Part shown: one piece after another, positions 34,944 through 42,863 of the stretch
Position numbering within the stretch: position 1 is the first letter of the stretch
Layout: every line of letters begins with the position of its first letter
Assembly: GCF_015627125.1 (NCBI RefSeq)
Contig: NZ_VTDO01000002.1
Span: forward strand, 310,001 to 374,000
Direction of reading: 5' to 3'
Source: Acinetobacter rathckeae
Lineage (GTDB): Bacteria > Pseudomonadota > Gammaproteobacteria > Pseudomonadales > Moraxellaceae
DNA length: 64,000 nucleotides
Notes under the pieces: model-generated
Databases searched by the model: none
The model's input: the letters and a program-made list of their open reading frames with translations, nothing else
Told to the model about the DNA's origin: nothing
Position numbers and translations under genes: made by a program

Positions 34944-35888
34944 ATGAGCAAGACATTACCTGTCATTAATTTAATGGGGCCAACTGCCAGTGGTAAAACT
35001 GCGTTGGCGTGTGAGTTGTATGAACATGGCGGTTTTGAGTTAATCTCTGTAGATTCTGCTTTGGTGTATAAAGATATGGATATTGGTACAGCCAAACCAT
35101 CTGTGGCAGAGCAACAACAATATCCACATCATTTAATTGACTTAATTACGCCGTTAGAGGTGTATTCTGCTGCTGAGTTTGTGACAGATGCTGTACGTAT
35201 CATTGATCAAACGCATGCAAAAGGTAAAGTGCCTATTTTGGTGGGTGGTACAATGCTTTATTTTAAAGCGTTGTTAGAAGGCTTGTCTGACCATTTACCC
35301 AGCGCAGACCAGAGTGTACGTGATGAGATTTTGCAACAAGCAGAGCAGAATGGTTGGCAGTCTGTGCATGAAGAATTACAACGTGTAGATACCGAGGCTG
35401 CCGCAAAATTTTCTGTTTCAGATAAGCAAAGAATGATTCGTGCCTTAGAGGTTTATCGCTTAACAGGTCGTTCAATTACAGAAATACAACGTGAGCAACC
35501 CAAATCCCTACCATACCGTTACAATTTTCATAATTATGCTTTAGTCCCAGATCGGTTAAAATTACACCAGTCAATTGAGCAGAGACTCAATAAAATGTGG
35601 GATATTGGTTTTTTAAATGAAGTAAGATTTTTAATTGAAAAATATGATCTTTCAGCGGATACACCTTCAATGAGAGCCGTTGGTTACCGCCAAGCACTTG
35701 AGTTTTTACTGAATGAAGAGTTAAAAGGTGTTAATACTAAAAATATGGAGGATAAAGCACTCTTTGCAACCAGACAACTTGCAAAAAGACAATTCACTTG
35801 GTTACGATCTTTGAGTGAAAAACATCGAATTGTAACGTTTTTATCTATAAAACAAGCACAAGAACACTTGCGAAACTGTTACAGATAA
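34944..35888 (+). CDS. miaA: tRNA dimethylallyltransferase
   Basis: This 314-residue enzyme adds the isopentenyl group to A37 of tRNAs that read UNN codons. The P-loop [11 protein letters not shown] lies at 12-22, [17 protein letters not shown] near 34-50, and [15 protein letters not shown] near 100-114. Length and motif order are normal. It follows mutL by 6 nt and precedes hfq with a 93-nt gap that probably holds an hfq promoter. Confidence 0.95.
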   Translation: MSKTLPVINLMGPTASGKTALACELYEHGGFELISVDSALVYKDMDIGTAKPSVAEQQQYPHHLIDLITPLEVYSAAEFVTDAVRIIDQTHAKGKVPILVGGTMLYFKALLEGLSDHLPSADQSVRDEILQQAEQNGWQSVHEELQRVDTEAAAKFSVSDKQRMIRALEVYRLTGRSITEIQREQPKSLPYRYNFHNYALVPDRLKLHQSIEQRLNKMWDIGFLNEVRFLIEKYDLSADTPSMRAVGYRQALEFLLNEELKGVNTKNMEDKALFATRQLAKRQFTWLRSLSEKHRIVTFLSIKQAQEHLRNCYR

Positions 35889-35981
35889 AGCAAAATCTGC
35901 AAACTGTCTTTTTTATAAATTTTTAAAAAACTAAAGGCGGTTTTGCGCTAGTTTCATTTTTATTTTTTTGGAGTAAATAAC

Positions 35982-36518
35982 ATGTCTAAAGGCCAGACCT
36001 TACAAGATCCTTTCTTAAACTCTTTGCGCAAAGAGCGTATTCCTGTTTCTATTTTCTTGGTAAATGGCATTAAGCTACAAGGCCATATTGAATCATTTGA
36101 CCAATACGTTGTACTTTTAAAGAATACTGTCAGTCAAATGGTTTATAAACACGCTATTTCTACTGTTGTACCAGCAAGAAACCCTCGTCCAGCAGGTGCT
36201 CCAGCAGGTGGTGCAGCACAAGGTGCAAACTTTAACCAGAATCAAGGTGGTTTTGGTGGTGGTAACCAAGGTGGTTTTGGTGGCGGACATCAAGGCGGTT
36301 TTGGTGGCGGACATCAAGGTGGCTTCGGTGGTAACCAAGGTGGCTTCGGCGGTAACCAAGGTGGCTTCGGCGGTAACCAAGGTGGCTTCGGTGGTAACCA
36401 AGGTGGCTTCGGTGGTGGTTTTAACCAAGGTAACTTTAGTGCAGCACCTCAAAGTAATAATTTTGAAGCTGAGCAAAAATTTGAAGAAAATCAAGACGAA
36501 GATAAAAACAACCGTTAA
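35982..36518 (+). CDS. hfq: RNA chaperone Hfq with long glycine-rich tail
   Basis: The protein has 178 residues, whereas E. coli Hfq has 102. Residues 1 to about 67 form the Sm core ([19 protein letters not shown], then [13 protein letters not shown]), which binds sRNA and mRNA A-rich and U-rich ends as a hexamer. A linker at about 68-86 leads into eight repeats of (N/H)QGGFGG(G) at 87-146, then an acidic end ([11 protein letters not shown]). Long glycine-rich tails of this kind are known in Acinetobacter and Moraxella. The ribosome site is GGAG, and a strong terminator follows. Confidence 0.96.
   Translation: MSKGQTLQDPFLNSLRKERIPVSIFLVNGIKLQGHIESFDQYVVLLKNTVSQMVYKHAISTVVPARNPRPAGAPAGGAAQGANFNQNQGGFGGGNQGGFGGGHQGGFGGGHQGGFGGNQGGFGGNQGGFGGNQGGFGGNQGGFGGGFNQGNFSAAPQSNNFEAEQKFEENQDEDKNNR
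36240..36419 (+). repeat. Tandem coding repeat in hfq
   Basis: Eight consecutive units of 21 or 24 nt encode (N/H)QGGFGG with an optional extra G. The 3' units, based on GGTAACCAAGGTGGCTTCGG, are nearly identical, so slippage could change copy number in frame. Every unit is a multiple of three. Confidence 0.93.
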
Positions 36519-36553
36519 TCGTTCTTGTGTAGGATTATTTTATAATCTGAAGG

Positions 36554-36585
36554 CCCTAGCGTTTTAGAGCGCTAGGGTTTTTTTT
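36554..36585 (+). terminator. Intrinsic terminator after hfq
   Basis: The stem CCCTAGCG / CGCTAGGG has an 8-nt loop, and a run of T follows. It overlaps the stop codon of the convergent DeoR gene at 36584. Confidence 0.93.
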
Positions 36586-37342
36586 ATACCACAATAAGTT
36601 TCACCCGGTTGGCTTTAAGCATTTGTGTATACGCTTGGTTGGGTTGTTGATCTGTAATTAAATAATCGAAGTCTGTAATTGATGCAACAATTTTGACGCC
36701 TGTTTTTCTAAACTTATCAGAACTTAATAATAAAACGCGTGTGGTTGAAGCCCGCATCATTGACTTTTTGACTTCTACTTTTTCTAAATCAAAGTCAAGT
36801 ACATTGCCTGCAAGGTCTAAGCCTGATGCAGAAATAATACTCATATCTGCAATATAAGATTTAATTTGGCGATAGGTTTCATCTCCTGTTACTGCACCAT
36901 CACCTCCACGAATAACACCACCTAAAACCACAACGGTATGTTTATCTTGTTTTGCTAGAATCAGTGCAGCTGATAAGTTGTGTGTAATCACTTGCTTGTT
37001 GCTGAGTTTACTCATTGCGTGAGCAACTTGGTCACAAGTTGTGCCTGTATCTAAAAAAAGACTTTCTATTGGTTTTATTCTTTCTAATAAATATTGTGCA
37101 ATTTGGCTTTTTTCTTTCACCATATGTGAAGATTTAAAGGTATGTCCTAAACGGACATCATTACTATGAATAAGGCTTACACCACCATGAAAACGTTGTA
37201 ATAGGTTGTCATCGCAAAGCTTTTTAATGTCTCTGCGAATGGTGGGTTGTGAGCATTCAAGTTGTGCTGCCAATTGTTCAATAGAGGTATAGCCATTTTT
37301 TTTAACAATTTCGAGTAGTTGGTGTTGTCTAACTTTAGACAT
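36584..37342 (-). CDS. DeoR-family transcriptional regulator
   Basis: This 252-residue regulator has an N-terminal DeoR helix-turn-helix (SIEQLAAQLECSQPTIRRDIKKL, quoted in part; RFHGGV follows) and a C-terminal DeoR sensor domain with FLDTGTTCDQVA. This class usually binds phosphorylated sugars or related metabolites. The ATG at 37342 is chosen because AAGGA stands in front of it; the frame runs 13 codons further upstream. It diverges from the LOG-like gene. A 16-nt site in the spacer recurs before the ABC importer genes, so I infer that it represses both. Confidence 0.88.
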   Translation of the reverse strand: MSKVRQHQLLEIVKKNGYTSIEQLAAQLECSQPTIRRDIKKLCDDNLLQRFHGGVSLIHSNDVRLGHTFKSSHMVKEKSQIAQYLLERIKPIESLFLDTGTTCDQVAHAMSKLSNKQVITHNLSAALILAKQDKHTVVVLGGVIRGGDGAVTGDETYRQIKSYIADMSIISASGLDLAGNVLDFDLEKVEVKKSMMRASTTRVLLLSSDKFRKTGVKIVASITDFDYLITDQQPNQAYTQMLKANRVKLIVV

Positions 37343-37363
37343 GGTTTTCCTTAAAATGTCATA

Positions 37364-37379
37364 ATGATCGTTTATGATC
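37364..37379. promoter_or_regulatory. Probable DeoR operator, copy 1
   Basis: ATGATCGTTTATGATC lies in the spacer between the DeoR gene and the LOG-like gene. Its inverted copy at 38101-38116 differs by one base. The site contains two direct ATGATC half-sites ten bases apart. Confidence 0.6.
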
Positions 37380-37415
37380 AAATTTAATCATACTTTATGA
37401 ATTATATATGATCTT

Positions 37416-38066
37416 ATGCGTAAAATAATCTCAAATTTAAAATTTACAGTCTGTGTAGATAGTCACATCTTATACTGCAATCAACGTCCTACACAGATTA
37501 GACTCATTTCATTACAGCCTCATTTAATAGATGCTTTGACACAATGTAATGATACGAAACAGTGTCTGATGTTGCTAAAACAATACTCGCAATACTTACA
37601 AATTGCACCTGTTGGCGTGATTGGTCCCAAAGAGGCATCTGAGCAAGAGTATGCCTTTGCTGAGAAGTTAGGGGAGTATTTGGCTGATATTGGATTGCCC
37701 GTGATTTGTGGTGGTCGTAATGGGGTGATGGAAGCGGTATGTAAAGGCGTATATCAGAAAGGTGGCATAAGCATTGGCTTGATTCCAACAGATCATATTT
37801 TTGATGCAAATAAATATGTAAAACAAGTTGTTACCACAAATATGGGGCCCACAAGAAATTCTTTGATTGCATTATCTGCCTTCAGTTTAATTGCTGTAGG
37901 TGGTGGTATGGGTACTTTGAGTGAAATGGCTTACGGTTTGCATTACAGCAAGCCTGTGTTTGCAACATCGACTGCACCTGCTGTTGAGGGGGTAGTGGTG
38001 AGTGATGATCTCGATGACATTGTGTCGGCAGTGGTTGCTGTATTATTAAATTTTTATGACCAATAA
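37416..38066 (+). CDS. LOG-like / TIGR00725-type nucleotide-binding protein
   Basis: This 216-residue protein has the Rossmann-like fold shared by LOG phosphoribohydrolases and the TIGR00725 group. The motifs are GVIGPKEAS near 68-76, GGRNGVMEAVCKG near 99-111 and GGGMGTLSEMA near 153-163. Proteins of this group bind or cleave nucleotide monophosphates; those of the TIGR00725 type are not characterised. The first 50 residues are unlike the family and may be an extra N-terminal domain or mark a later start. It probably forms a transcription unit with the importer genes downstream or a separate one under DeoR. Confidence 0.75.
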   Translation: MRKIISNLKFTVCVDSHILYCNQRPTQIRLISLQPHLIDALTQCNDTKQCLMLLKQYSQYLQIAPVGVIGPKEASEQEYAFAEKLGEYLADIGLPVICGGRNGVMEAVCKGVYQKGGISIGLIPTDHIFDANKYVKQVVTTNMGPTRNSLIALSAFSLIAVGGGMGTLSEMAYGLHYSKPVFATSTAPAVEGVVVSDDLDDIVSAVVAVLLNFYDQ

Positions 38067-38100
38067 TATATTTCATTGTTTTGTCATGTTTTGAAAATAT

Positions 38101-38116
38101 GATCATAAACAATCAT
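38101..38116. promoter_or_regulatory. Probable DeoR operator, copy 2
   Basis: GATCATAAACAATCAT is the reverse complement of ATGATTGTTTATGATC, which matches copy 1 in 15 of 16 bases. It lies 18-33 nt upstream of the first importer gene. Confidence 0.6.
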
Positions 38117-38133
38117 TTTAATCCTTTGTGATC

Positions 38134-38907
38134 ATGAAAAAAGTCACCTATTTGTATTTAATCTATTTGTTATTGCCTATTGTACTGTTAATTGCAGGTT
38201 CTTTTGGGCAGAGTTGGACAAATAGTTTGCTCCCAACAGGGTTCACTACACAGTGGTATCTGGAGATTTGGCAGTCTACAGCGTATAAGCGTGCATTAAT
38301 CACCAGTTTAATTGTATGTGTTTGTGCCTGTTTACTCAATTTTATCATGATTACACCATTGGTTTATCAGCTACACATCAGTGAAAACAAGAGAGTACAG
38401 CGTATTACACGTACTTTGGCTTTATTACCTATTGCTGTGCCTGAGCTGATTTTAGCATTTGGTTTTATTTTATTTTTTAGTCAAGAAGTGACGCCTTGGC
38501 TAGGTACAACATGGTTGCTTGTACTTGGTCATTGGGCGATTACATTTCCATATTTTTATTTTACTGTGACTGCTGAAATTTCTCGCTCACCTTTGGTGTC
38601 TTTAGATCAGGTTGCACAGTCATTTGGTGCCAATGGGTTCACTCGGTTTAGAACAGTATTTTTACCGCTTGCATCAAAGTCAATTTTCTCAGGCTTAGTC
38701 ACTGTCGCAGCAATTTCACTGGGGGAGTTTCAACTCAGTAATTTTATTGCAGGTTTTATGAACCGTACTTATCCAACTTTATTGCTACAAGCCTTTTATG
38801 GTGCAACAGGTTTGGCATGTGCAGCAACAGTGATCTTACTTTGTATGGCAACCAGTATGTCGTTGTTGTCAAGCTGGCAACCTTGGAATAAAAGAAAGGG
38901 GTTTTAA
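38134..38907 (+). CDS. ABC importer permease (2-aminoethylphosphonate/iron/polyamine class), PhnV-like
   Basis: This 257-residue inner-membrane permease has six predicted segments. The cytoplasmic coupling loop is QSFGANGFTRFRTVFLPLA, near 166-184. The type is that of permeases for 2-aminoethylphosphonate, Fe3+ or polyamines. The start is the ATG at 38134 or the GTG two codons earlier. It is the first gene of a four-gene importer; the ATPase follows after 4 nt. The substrate is not established, and no phosphonate-degrading gene such as phnW or phnX is in the window. Confidence 0.8.
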   Translation: MKKVTYLYLIYLLLPIVLLIAGSFGQSWTNSLLPTGFTTQWYLEIWQSTAYKRALITSLIVCVCACLLNFIMITPLVYQLHISENKRVQRITRTLALLPIAVPELILAFGFILFFSQEVTPWLGTTWLLVLGHWAITFPYFYFTVTAEISRSPLVSLDQVAQSFGANGFTRFRTVFLPLASKSIFSGLVTVAAISLGEFQLSNFIAGFMNRTYPTLLLQAFYGATGLACAATVILLCMATSMSLLSSWQPWNKRKGF

Positions 38908-38911
38908 TCTC

Positions 38912-39943
38912 ATGATAGAGTTTCGTTCAGTATCTTTTACTTATCCGAATAGTAGCGTTGGTGTTGATAATATTTCTTTATCGGTTGAAACAGGCGAAAT
39001 TGTTGCAGTATTGGGGCAAAGTGGTTGTGGCAAAACCACGTTACTTAAACTGTTGGCTGGTTTTGAGCAACCGAATGCGGGTGAAATTTGGATTAATCAT
39101 AAAAACCAGCATAACCTTTCATGTGCTGAGCGTAAGCTAGGTATTGTTTTTCAAGATTACGCACTGTTTCCACATTATAGCGTGGCACAAAATATTGCGT
39201 ACCCTTTAAAAATTAATCGAGTAAAAGACATTCAAGCCAAAGTTCAAAAAATGATTGATTTGGTTGGTTTAGCGGGTATGGAAGGGAATTATCCAAGTCA
39301 GTTGTCGGGTGGTCAAAAGCAACGAGTTGCATTGGCTCGAGCTTTAATTTTTGAGCCACAAGCTTTGTTGTTGGATGAGCCATTATCTGCGCTAGATGCT
39401 TCACTTAGAGAAGAGATGCGTACAGAGATTAAGCGCATTCAAAAAGCATTAAATATTACGACATTTCTCATTACCCATGACCAAGAAGAAGCCATGACCA
39501 TGGCCGATCAAGTTGCTGTGATGGGGAAAGGTAAAATTGAACAATCTGCATCACCGCAAGATATTTATCATCGACCAAATTCTTTGGCTGTTGCTCAGTT
39601 TGTCGGTAAAGCAAATGTTTTGGTTGGTACGGTACTTACGCAAGACACTGTACAAACCGCGTTAGGGGTTTTAAGCATGACAGCAACATCTTTGGCTGTG
39701 GGTTCAAAAGTCAATGTGATGGTTAGACCTGAAAAAATGATCATTAATCCATCTGTCAGTGAAGTAAATGTGATTGATGTAAATAAAGTTGTAAGTTCTC
39801 AATTTCTGGGTGGTTTTAATGAGTATGTGATTGAAAGTCATGGTGAGTTGGTAAAAGTACATACCGCTTTCCCTTGCGATCAATTACAGCACATTTCAAT
39901 CCCTGCACATGCAATACATCTAATTATGGAAAATTCGTTATGA
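38912..39943 (+). CDS. ABC importer ATPase, PhnT/FbpC/PotA type
   Basis: This 343-residue ATPase has Walker A GQSGCGKTT (about 35-43), signature LSGGQKQR, Walker B ALLLDEPLSALD and the H-loop ITHDQEEA. A C-terminal TOBE-like regulatory domain begins around 240 (VMVRPEKM). This architecture belongs to importers for iron, polyamines, aminoethylphosphonate or sugar phosphates. Its stop overlaps the ATG of the binding-protein gene as ATGA. Confidence 0.88.
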   Translation: MIEFRSVSFTYPNSSVGVDNISLSVETGEIVAVLGQSGCGKTTLLKLLAGFEQPNAGEIWINHKNQHNLSCAERKLGIVFQDYALFPHYSVAQNIAYPLKINRVKDIQAKVQKMIDLVGLAGMEGNYPSQLSGGQKQRVALARALIFEPQALLLDEPLSALDASLREEMRTEIKRIQKALNITTFLITHDQEEAMTMADQVAVMGKGKIEQSASPQDIYHRPNSLAVAQFVGKANVLVGTVLTQDTVQTALGVLSMTATSLAVGSKVNVMVRPEKMIINPSVSEVNVIDVNKVVSSQFLGGFNEYVIESHGELVKVHTAFPCDQLQHISIPAHAIHLIMENSL

Positions 39944-41019
39944 AATCAACATTGTTAAATACAATGCTCGGTGCAGTATTGTTTATGTCAGCAACATCTA
40001 CATTTGCTAATCCTTTGGAAGGTGGTGAGTTGTATCCAAATGAGCAGCAACAGTATGAGAAAGCTCAAAAAGAAGGCATGGTGGTGTCTTTTGATACTGG
40101 GCCAACTTGGGCAAACTGGAGCAGTTTGTTTACAGATTTTAAAAAGCGTTATCCTGGTGTTGAAATTGTTTATAATGACTTGGGTTCAGCAGCAACGGTA
40201 GTTGCTTTGGAGAAATCAAAGCATCGTCCACAAGCAGATACGGCATATTACTTTGGTGCATCTGCAATTGATGCTTCTAAGAAAAACTTATTGGCATCTT
40301 ATAAGCCTGTTAACTTTGACAAAGTCCCGCAAGTGTTTAAAGAGGGTAATGGTCAGTGGTTTACTGTGCACTCGTTAACGGTTGCAATTTTAGTCAATAA
40401 AAAACTGGTTAAAAATGTACCTGAGTCATGGGCTGATTTACAAAAGCCTGAATATAAAAATAGTATTGTGTATCAAGACCCGCGTACTACAGGCCAAGGT
40501 CAGGTTGTGGTCTTGGCTGCAAACTTGAGCCAAGGTGGGGATATGAAGAATATTAACCCTGGTGTTGAATACTTTGGTAAGCTACAAAAATCTGGCAATG
40601 TTTTACGTGTTGTGGGCACAACACCATATGCACAGTTCTTAAAAGGTGAAATTCCAATTTGGATTGGTTATGAAAATGACGGTCTAAAAGCGATGAATAA
40701 AGATGGTATGGGTGATCAGGTTGCCGTTGTGATTCCAAAAGAAGTGTCTTTAGCTGCACCTTACGCCATGTCTTTAGTTAAAAATGCGCCAAACCCAGAA
40801 GCAGCAAAACTTTGGGCGAATTATGTAATGTCATCAAAAGGCCAAGCGCTATTTGCTGAAGGTTTTGTTCGCCCTGTTGTGACAAGTACACCATTACCTG
40901 AAAGTGTGAAAGATAAGCTTAAACCAGCACCTCAAATTAAACCACTCGATTTGAATGCGGCGGCAGAGATTAAACCTGAGCTCGATAAGCGTTGGGCTTC
41001 TGCTGTACTTTCACAATAA
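39940..41019 (+). CDS. ABC importer periplasmic binding protein, PhnS-like
   Basis: This 359-residue secreted binding protein has a signal peptide ending near STFA-N (residue 22-23) and a type 2 periplasmic fold, as in PhnS, FbpA and PotD relatives. I start it at 39940, where the ATG overlaps the ATPase stop; the longer frame adds 22 residues that do not look like a signal sequence. No obvious paired tyrosines of the ferric-binding motif are visible. A small anion, such as a phosphonate or sugar phosphate, fits better than iron, by inference only. Confidence 0.82.
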   Translation: MKSTLLNTMLGAVLFMSATSTFANPLEGGELYPNEQQQYEKAQKEGMVVSFDTGPTWANWSSLFTDFKKRYPGVEIVYNDLGSAATVVALEKSKHRPQADTAYYFGASAIDASKKNLLASYKPVNFDKVPQVFKEGNGQWFTVHSLTVAILVNKKLVKNVPESWADLQKPEYKNSIVYQDPRTTGQGQVVVLAANLSQGGDMKNINPGVEYFGKLQKSGNVLRVVGTTPYAQFLKGEIPIWIGYENDGLKAMNKDGMGDQVAVVIPKEVSLAAPYAMSLVKNAPNPEAAKLWANYVMSSKGQALFAEGFVRPVVTSTPLPESVKDKLKPAPQIKPLDLNAAAEIKPELDKRWASAVLSQ

Positions 41020-41035
41020 ATTTAAGGAGACCATT

Positions 41036-41860
41036 GTGAGTTTTAAAAAAATATTTAATGGTTGGCTGGCAACTGTACCTGTATTGGTCTGTTATTTGTT
41101 TTTTTTCATTGCTCCAGTGGTCTTTGTATTTTATGAACCGTTGCAGGCACCTGTTGCAACATTTAACCGAATGTTATCAGACAGCTATTTATTAAGTAGT
41201 ATTACGGGCAGTATCGTACTTTCAGTGATGACCTCTTTGGCCTCACTTGTGGTTGCTTTGTTTATTTCATTTCATTTAAGCCGTTGCCCTGAGGCAACGA
41301 GACAGTTTTTTAGTGTACTGATTTCTTTACCATTGGTGTTTAGTGGCTTAATTGTTGCTTATGGCTTTATATTGGTCTTTGGTCGAGCTGGCTTTGTGAC
41401 GCAGTTGTTAGGTCAAGTGGGTTTTTCAGAGCAGTATATTGGTAATGTTATTTTTACACCTGTGGGCTTGGGTATGGCATATTGTTATTATCTGATTCCA
41501 AGAGCAGTATTTATTTTATTGCCTGTATTTCAAAGCTTTGATTGGCGCCAGATTGATGTATCTAAAAGCTTTGGTGCAACGACATTGCAAAGTTATCGCT
41601 TTATTTTATTTCCGCAAGTTTTGCCAGCAATGATCACGTCTTTGTGTGTGATGTGCTCTGTGGCTTTAGGGGCATACGGTACGGCGTTGGCACTGTCAGG
41701 TACGCAATTGAATATTTTACCACTGGTTCTGTATAGTAAAATTTCAGATGGCGGTACTGATTTTCCTGTGGTTGGTATGTTGTCTATAATTTTAATTGCA
41801 TTATGTTTAGCTTTTACATTTATTTCGGACTATTTAACCCGTAAGTATGATTATAAATAG
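41036..41860 (+). CDS. ABC importer permease, PhnU-like
   Basis: This 274-residue permease begins at GTG 41036, which follows AAGGAGACC at correct spacing. The frame extends upstream into the binding-protein gene and is not used. Six membrane segments are predicted, and the coupling loop KSFGATTLQSYRFILFPQ lies near 178-195. It completes the set of permease, ATPase, binding protein and permease. Both permeases are half-size, so the channel is a heterodimer. Confidence 0.83.
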   Translation: MSFKKIFNGWLATVPVLVCYLFFFIAPVVFVFYEPLQAPVATFNRMLSDSYLLSSITGSIVLSVMTSLASLVVALFISFHLSRCPEATRQFFSVLISLPLVFSGLIVAYGFILVFGRAGFVTQLLGQVGFSEQYIGNVIFTPVGLGMAYCYYLIPRAVFILLPVFQSFDWRQIDVSKSFGATTLQSYRFILFPQVLPAMITSLCVMCSVALGAYGTALALSGTQLNILPLVLYSKISDGGTDFPVVGMLSIILIALCLAFTFISDYLTRKYDYK

Positions 41861-41999
41861 CCTAAGATGATAGGTCGGTTTTTGAAAATATAAGTTTTAT
41901 GTTTTAATCGCTGTATTGTATAAGTGTATGCAATATGGCGATTTTTTTATTACTTATAAAAAGATAAGTTGATTCAACGAGTAAAGAGAGAAGCATATT

Positions 42000-42773
42000 G
42001 TGCACTATTTTCATGGGCAACTTAATTATCCAGTTTATGCATATGCTCAGTCATACAACGATGGCTACTCAGAAGGTAAGCATCGGCATGATCGTATTCA
42101 GTTATTGCATACATTATCTGGTGTGATTCATGTAAAAACTGATGAAGGCATTTGGGTGATTCCGCCAACAAGAGGGATATGGATTCCTGAAGGCAAAGCA
42201 CACTCAATCACAATTCATGGCAATGTAGAAGCGCGGGGCGTGTTTATTGATTCATTGGCTCGAGCAGATTTAAGCGCCGTGTGTAGTGTTGTTGCCATTC
42301 CTAAGCTGTTGTCTGAGTTGATTAATCAGGCAGTACATATCTCAGATGAAATTTTACCGCACACGAGAGATGAAAGGTTATTACAGTTAATTCTTGATGA
42401 AATTCGGTTTTTAGAAGAGGTACCGTTTCGATTACCCGAACCACAGTCTGCAGTGCTGAAAAGCATTTGTACTTATATTTTAACAGACTTGTCAGTTGTA
42501 CATCATTTAGATCATATTGCTAAACAATATCATGTCAGTAGTAAAACACTTGCAAGGCTTTTTCAAAAAGAGATGAATATGAGTTTTACGGTATGGCTTA
42601 CACAGGCAAAACTATTAAAAGCACTAACTGATTTAGAAAGCAAAAAACCAATCTTAAATATTGCGTTTGATTTAGGTTATGAGAGTTCAAGTGCTTTTTC
42701 TTATATGTTTAAAAGAGAAATGGGTTTGACACCCACAGCATATTTGAAGAAAAGTCATGGTGAAGTTGTCTGA
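42000..42773 (+). CDS. AraC-family transcriptional regulator
   Basis: This 257-residue regulator has an N-terminal cupin sensor (HRHDRIQLLH, then GIWVIPPTRGIWIP, about 28-66) and a C-terminal AraC DNA-binding domain with two helix-turn-helix motifs (LDHIAKQYHVSSKTLARLF near 177-195 and GYESSSAFSYMFKREMG near 225-241). It starts with GTG, preceded by a purine-rich site (GAGAGAAG). It sits between the importer and leuA on the same strand and may control either; the ligand is unknown. Confidence 0.87.
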   Translation: MHYFHGQLNYPVYAYAQSYNDGYSEGKHRHDRIQLLHTLSGVIHVKTDEGIWVIPPTRGIWIPEGKAHSITIHGNVEARGVFIDSLARADLSAVCSVVAIPKLLSELINQAVHISDEILPHTRDERLLQLILDEIRFLEEVPFRLPEPQSAVLKSICTYILTDLSVVHHLDHIAKQYHVSSKTLARLFQKEMNMSFTVWLTQAKLLKALTDLESKKPILNIAFDLGYESSSAFSYMFKREMGLTPTAYLKKSHGEVV

Positions 42774-42863
42774 ATGTATAGATAAATTGTCTGTTCTTCG
42801 AAAGATGAAATAAATTGTATCAGGCATGATCAACATAAATACATTATATAGCGTTGTTTACAT

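Noticed and set aside
36117..36567. Long frames antisense and in alternate frame across hfq
   Set aside because: They are by-products of the repeated codons; their translations are low-complexity threonine or valine runs.
40955..41035. Longer start for the second importer permease inside the binding-protein gene
   Set aside because: The GTG at 41036 has a strong ribosome site and the upstream residues are charged and out of place before a membrane segment.
42774..42863. Leucine attenuator before leuA
   Set aside because: Only 90 nt, no leader frame with leucine codons and no hairpin pair.
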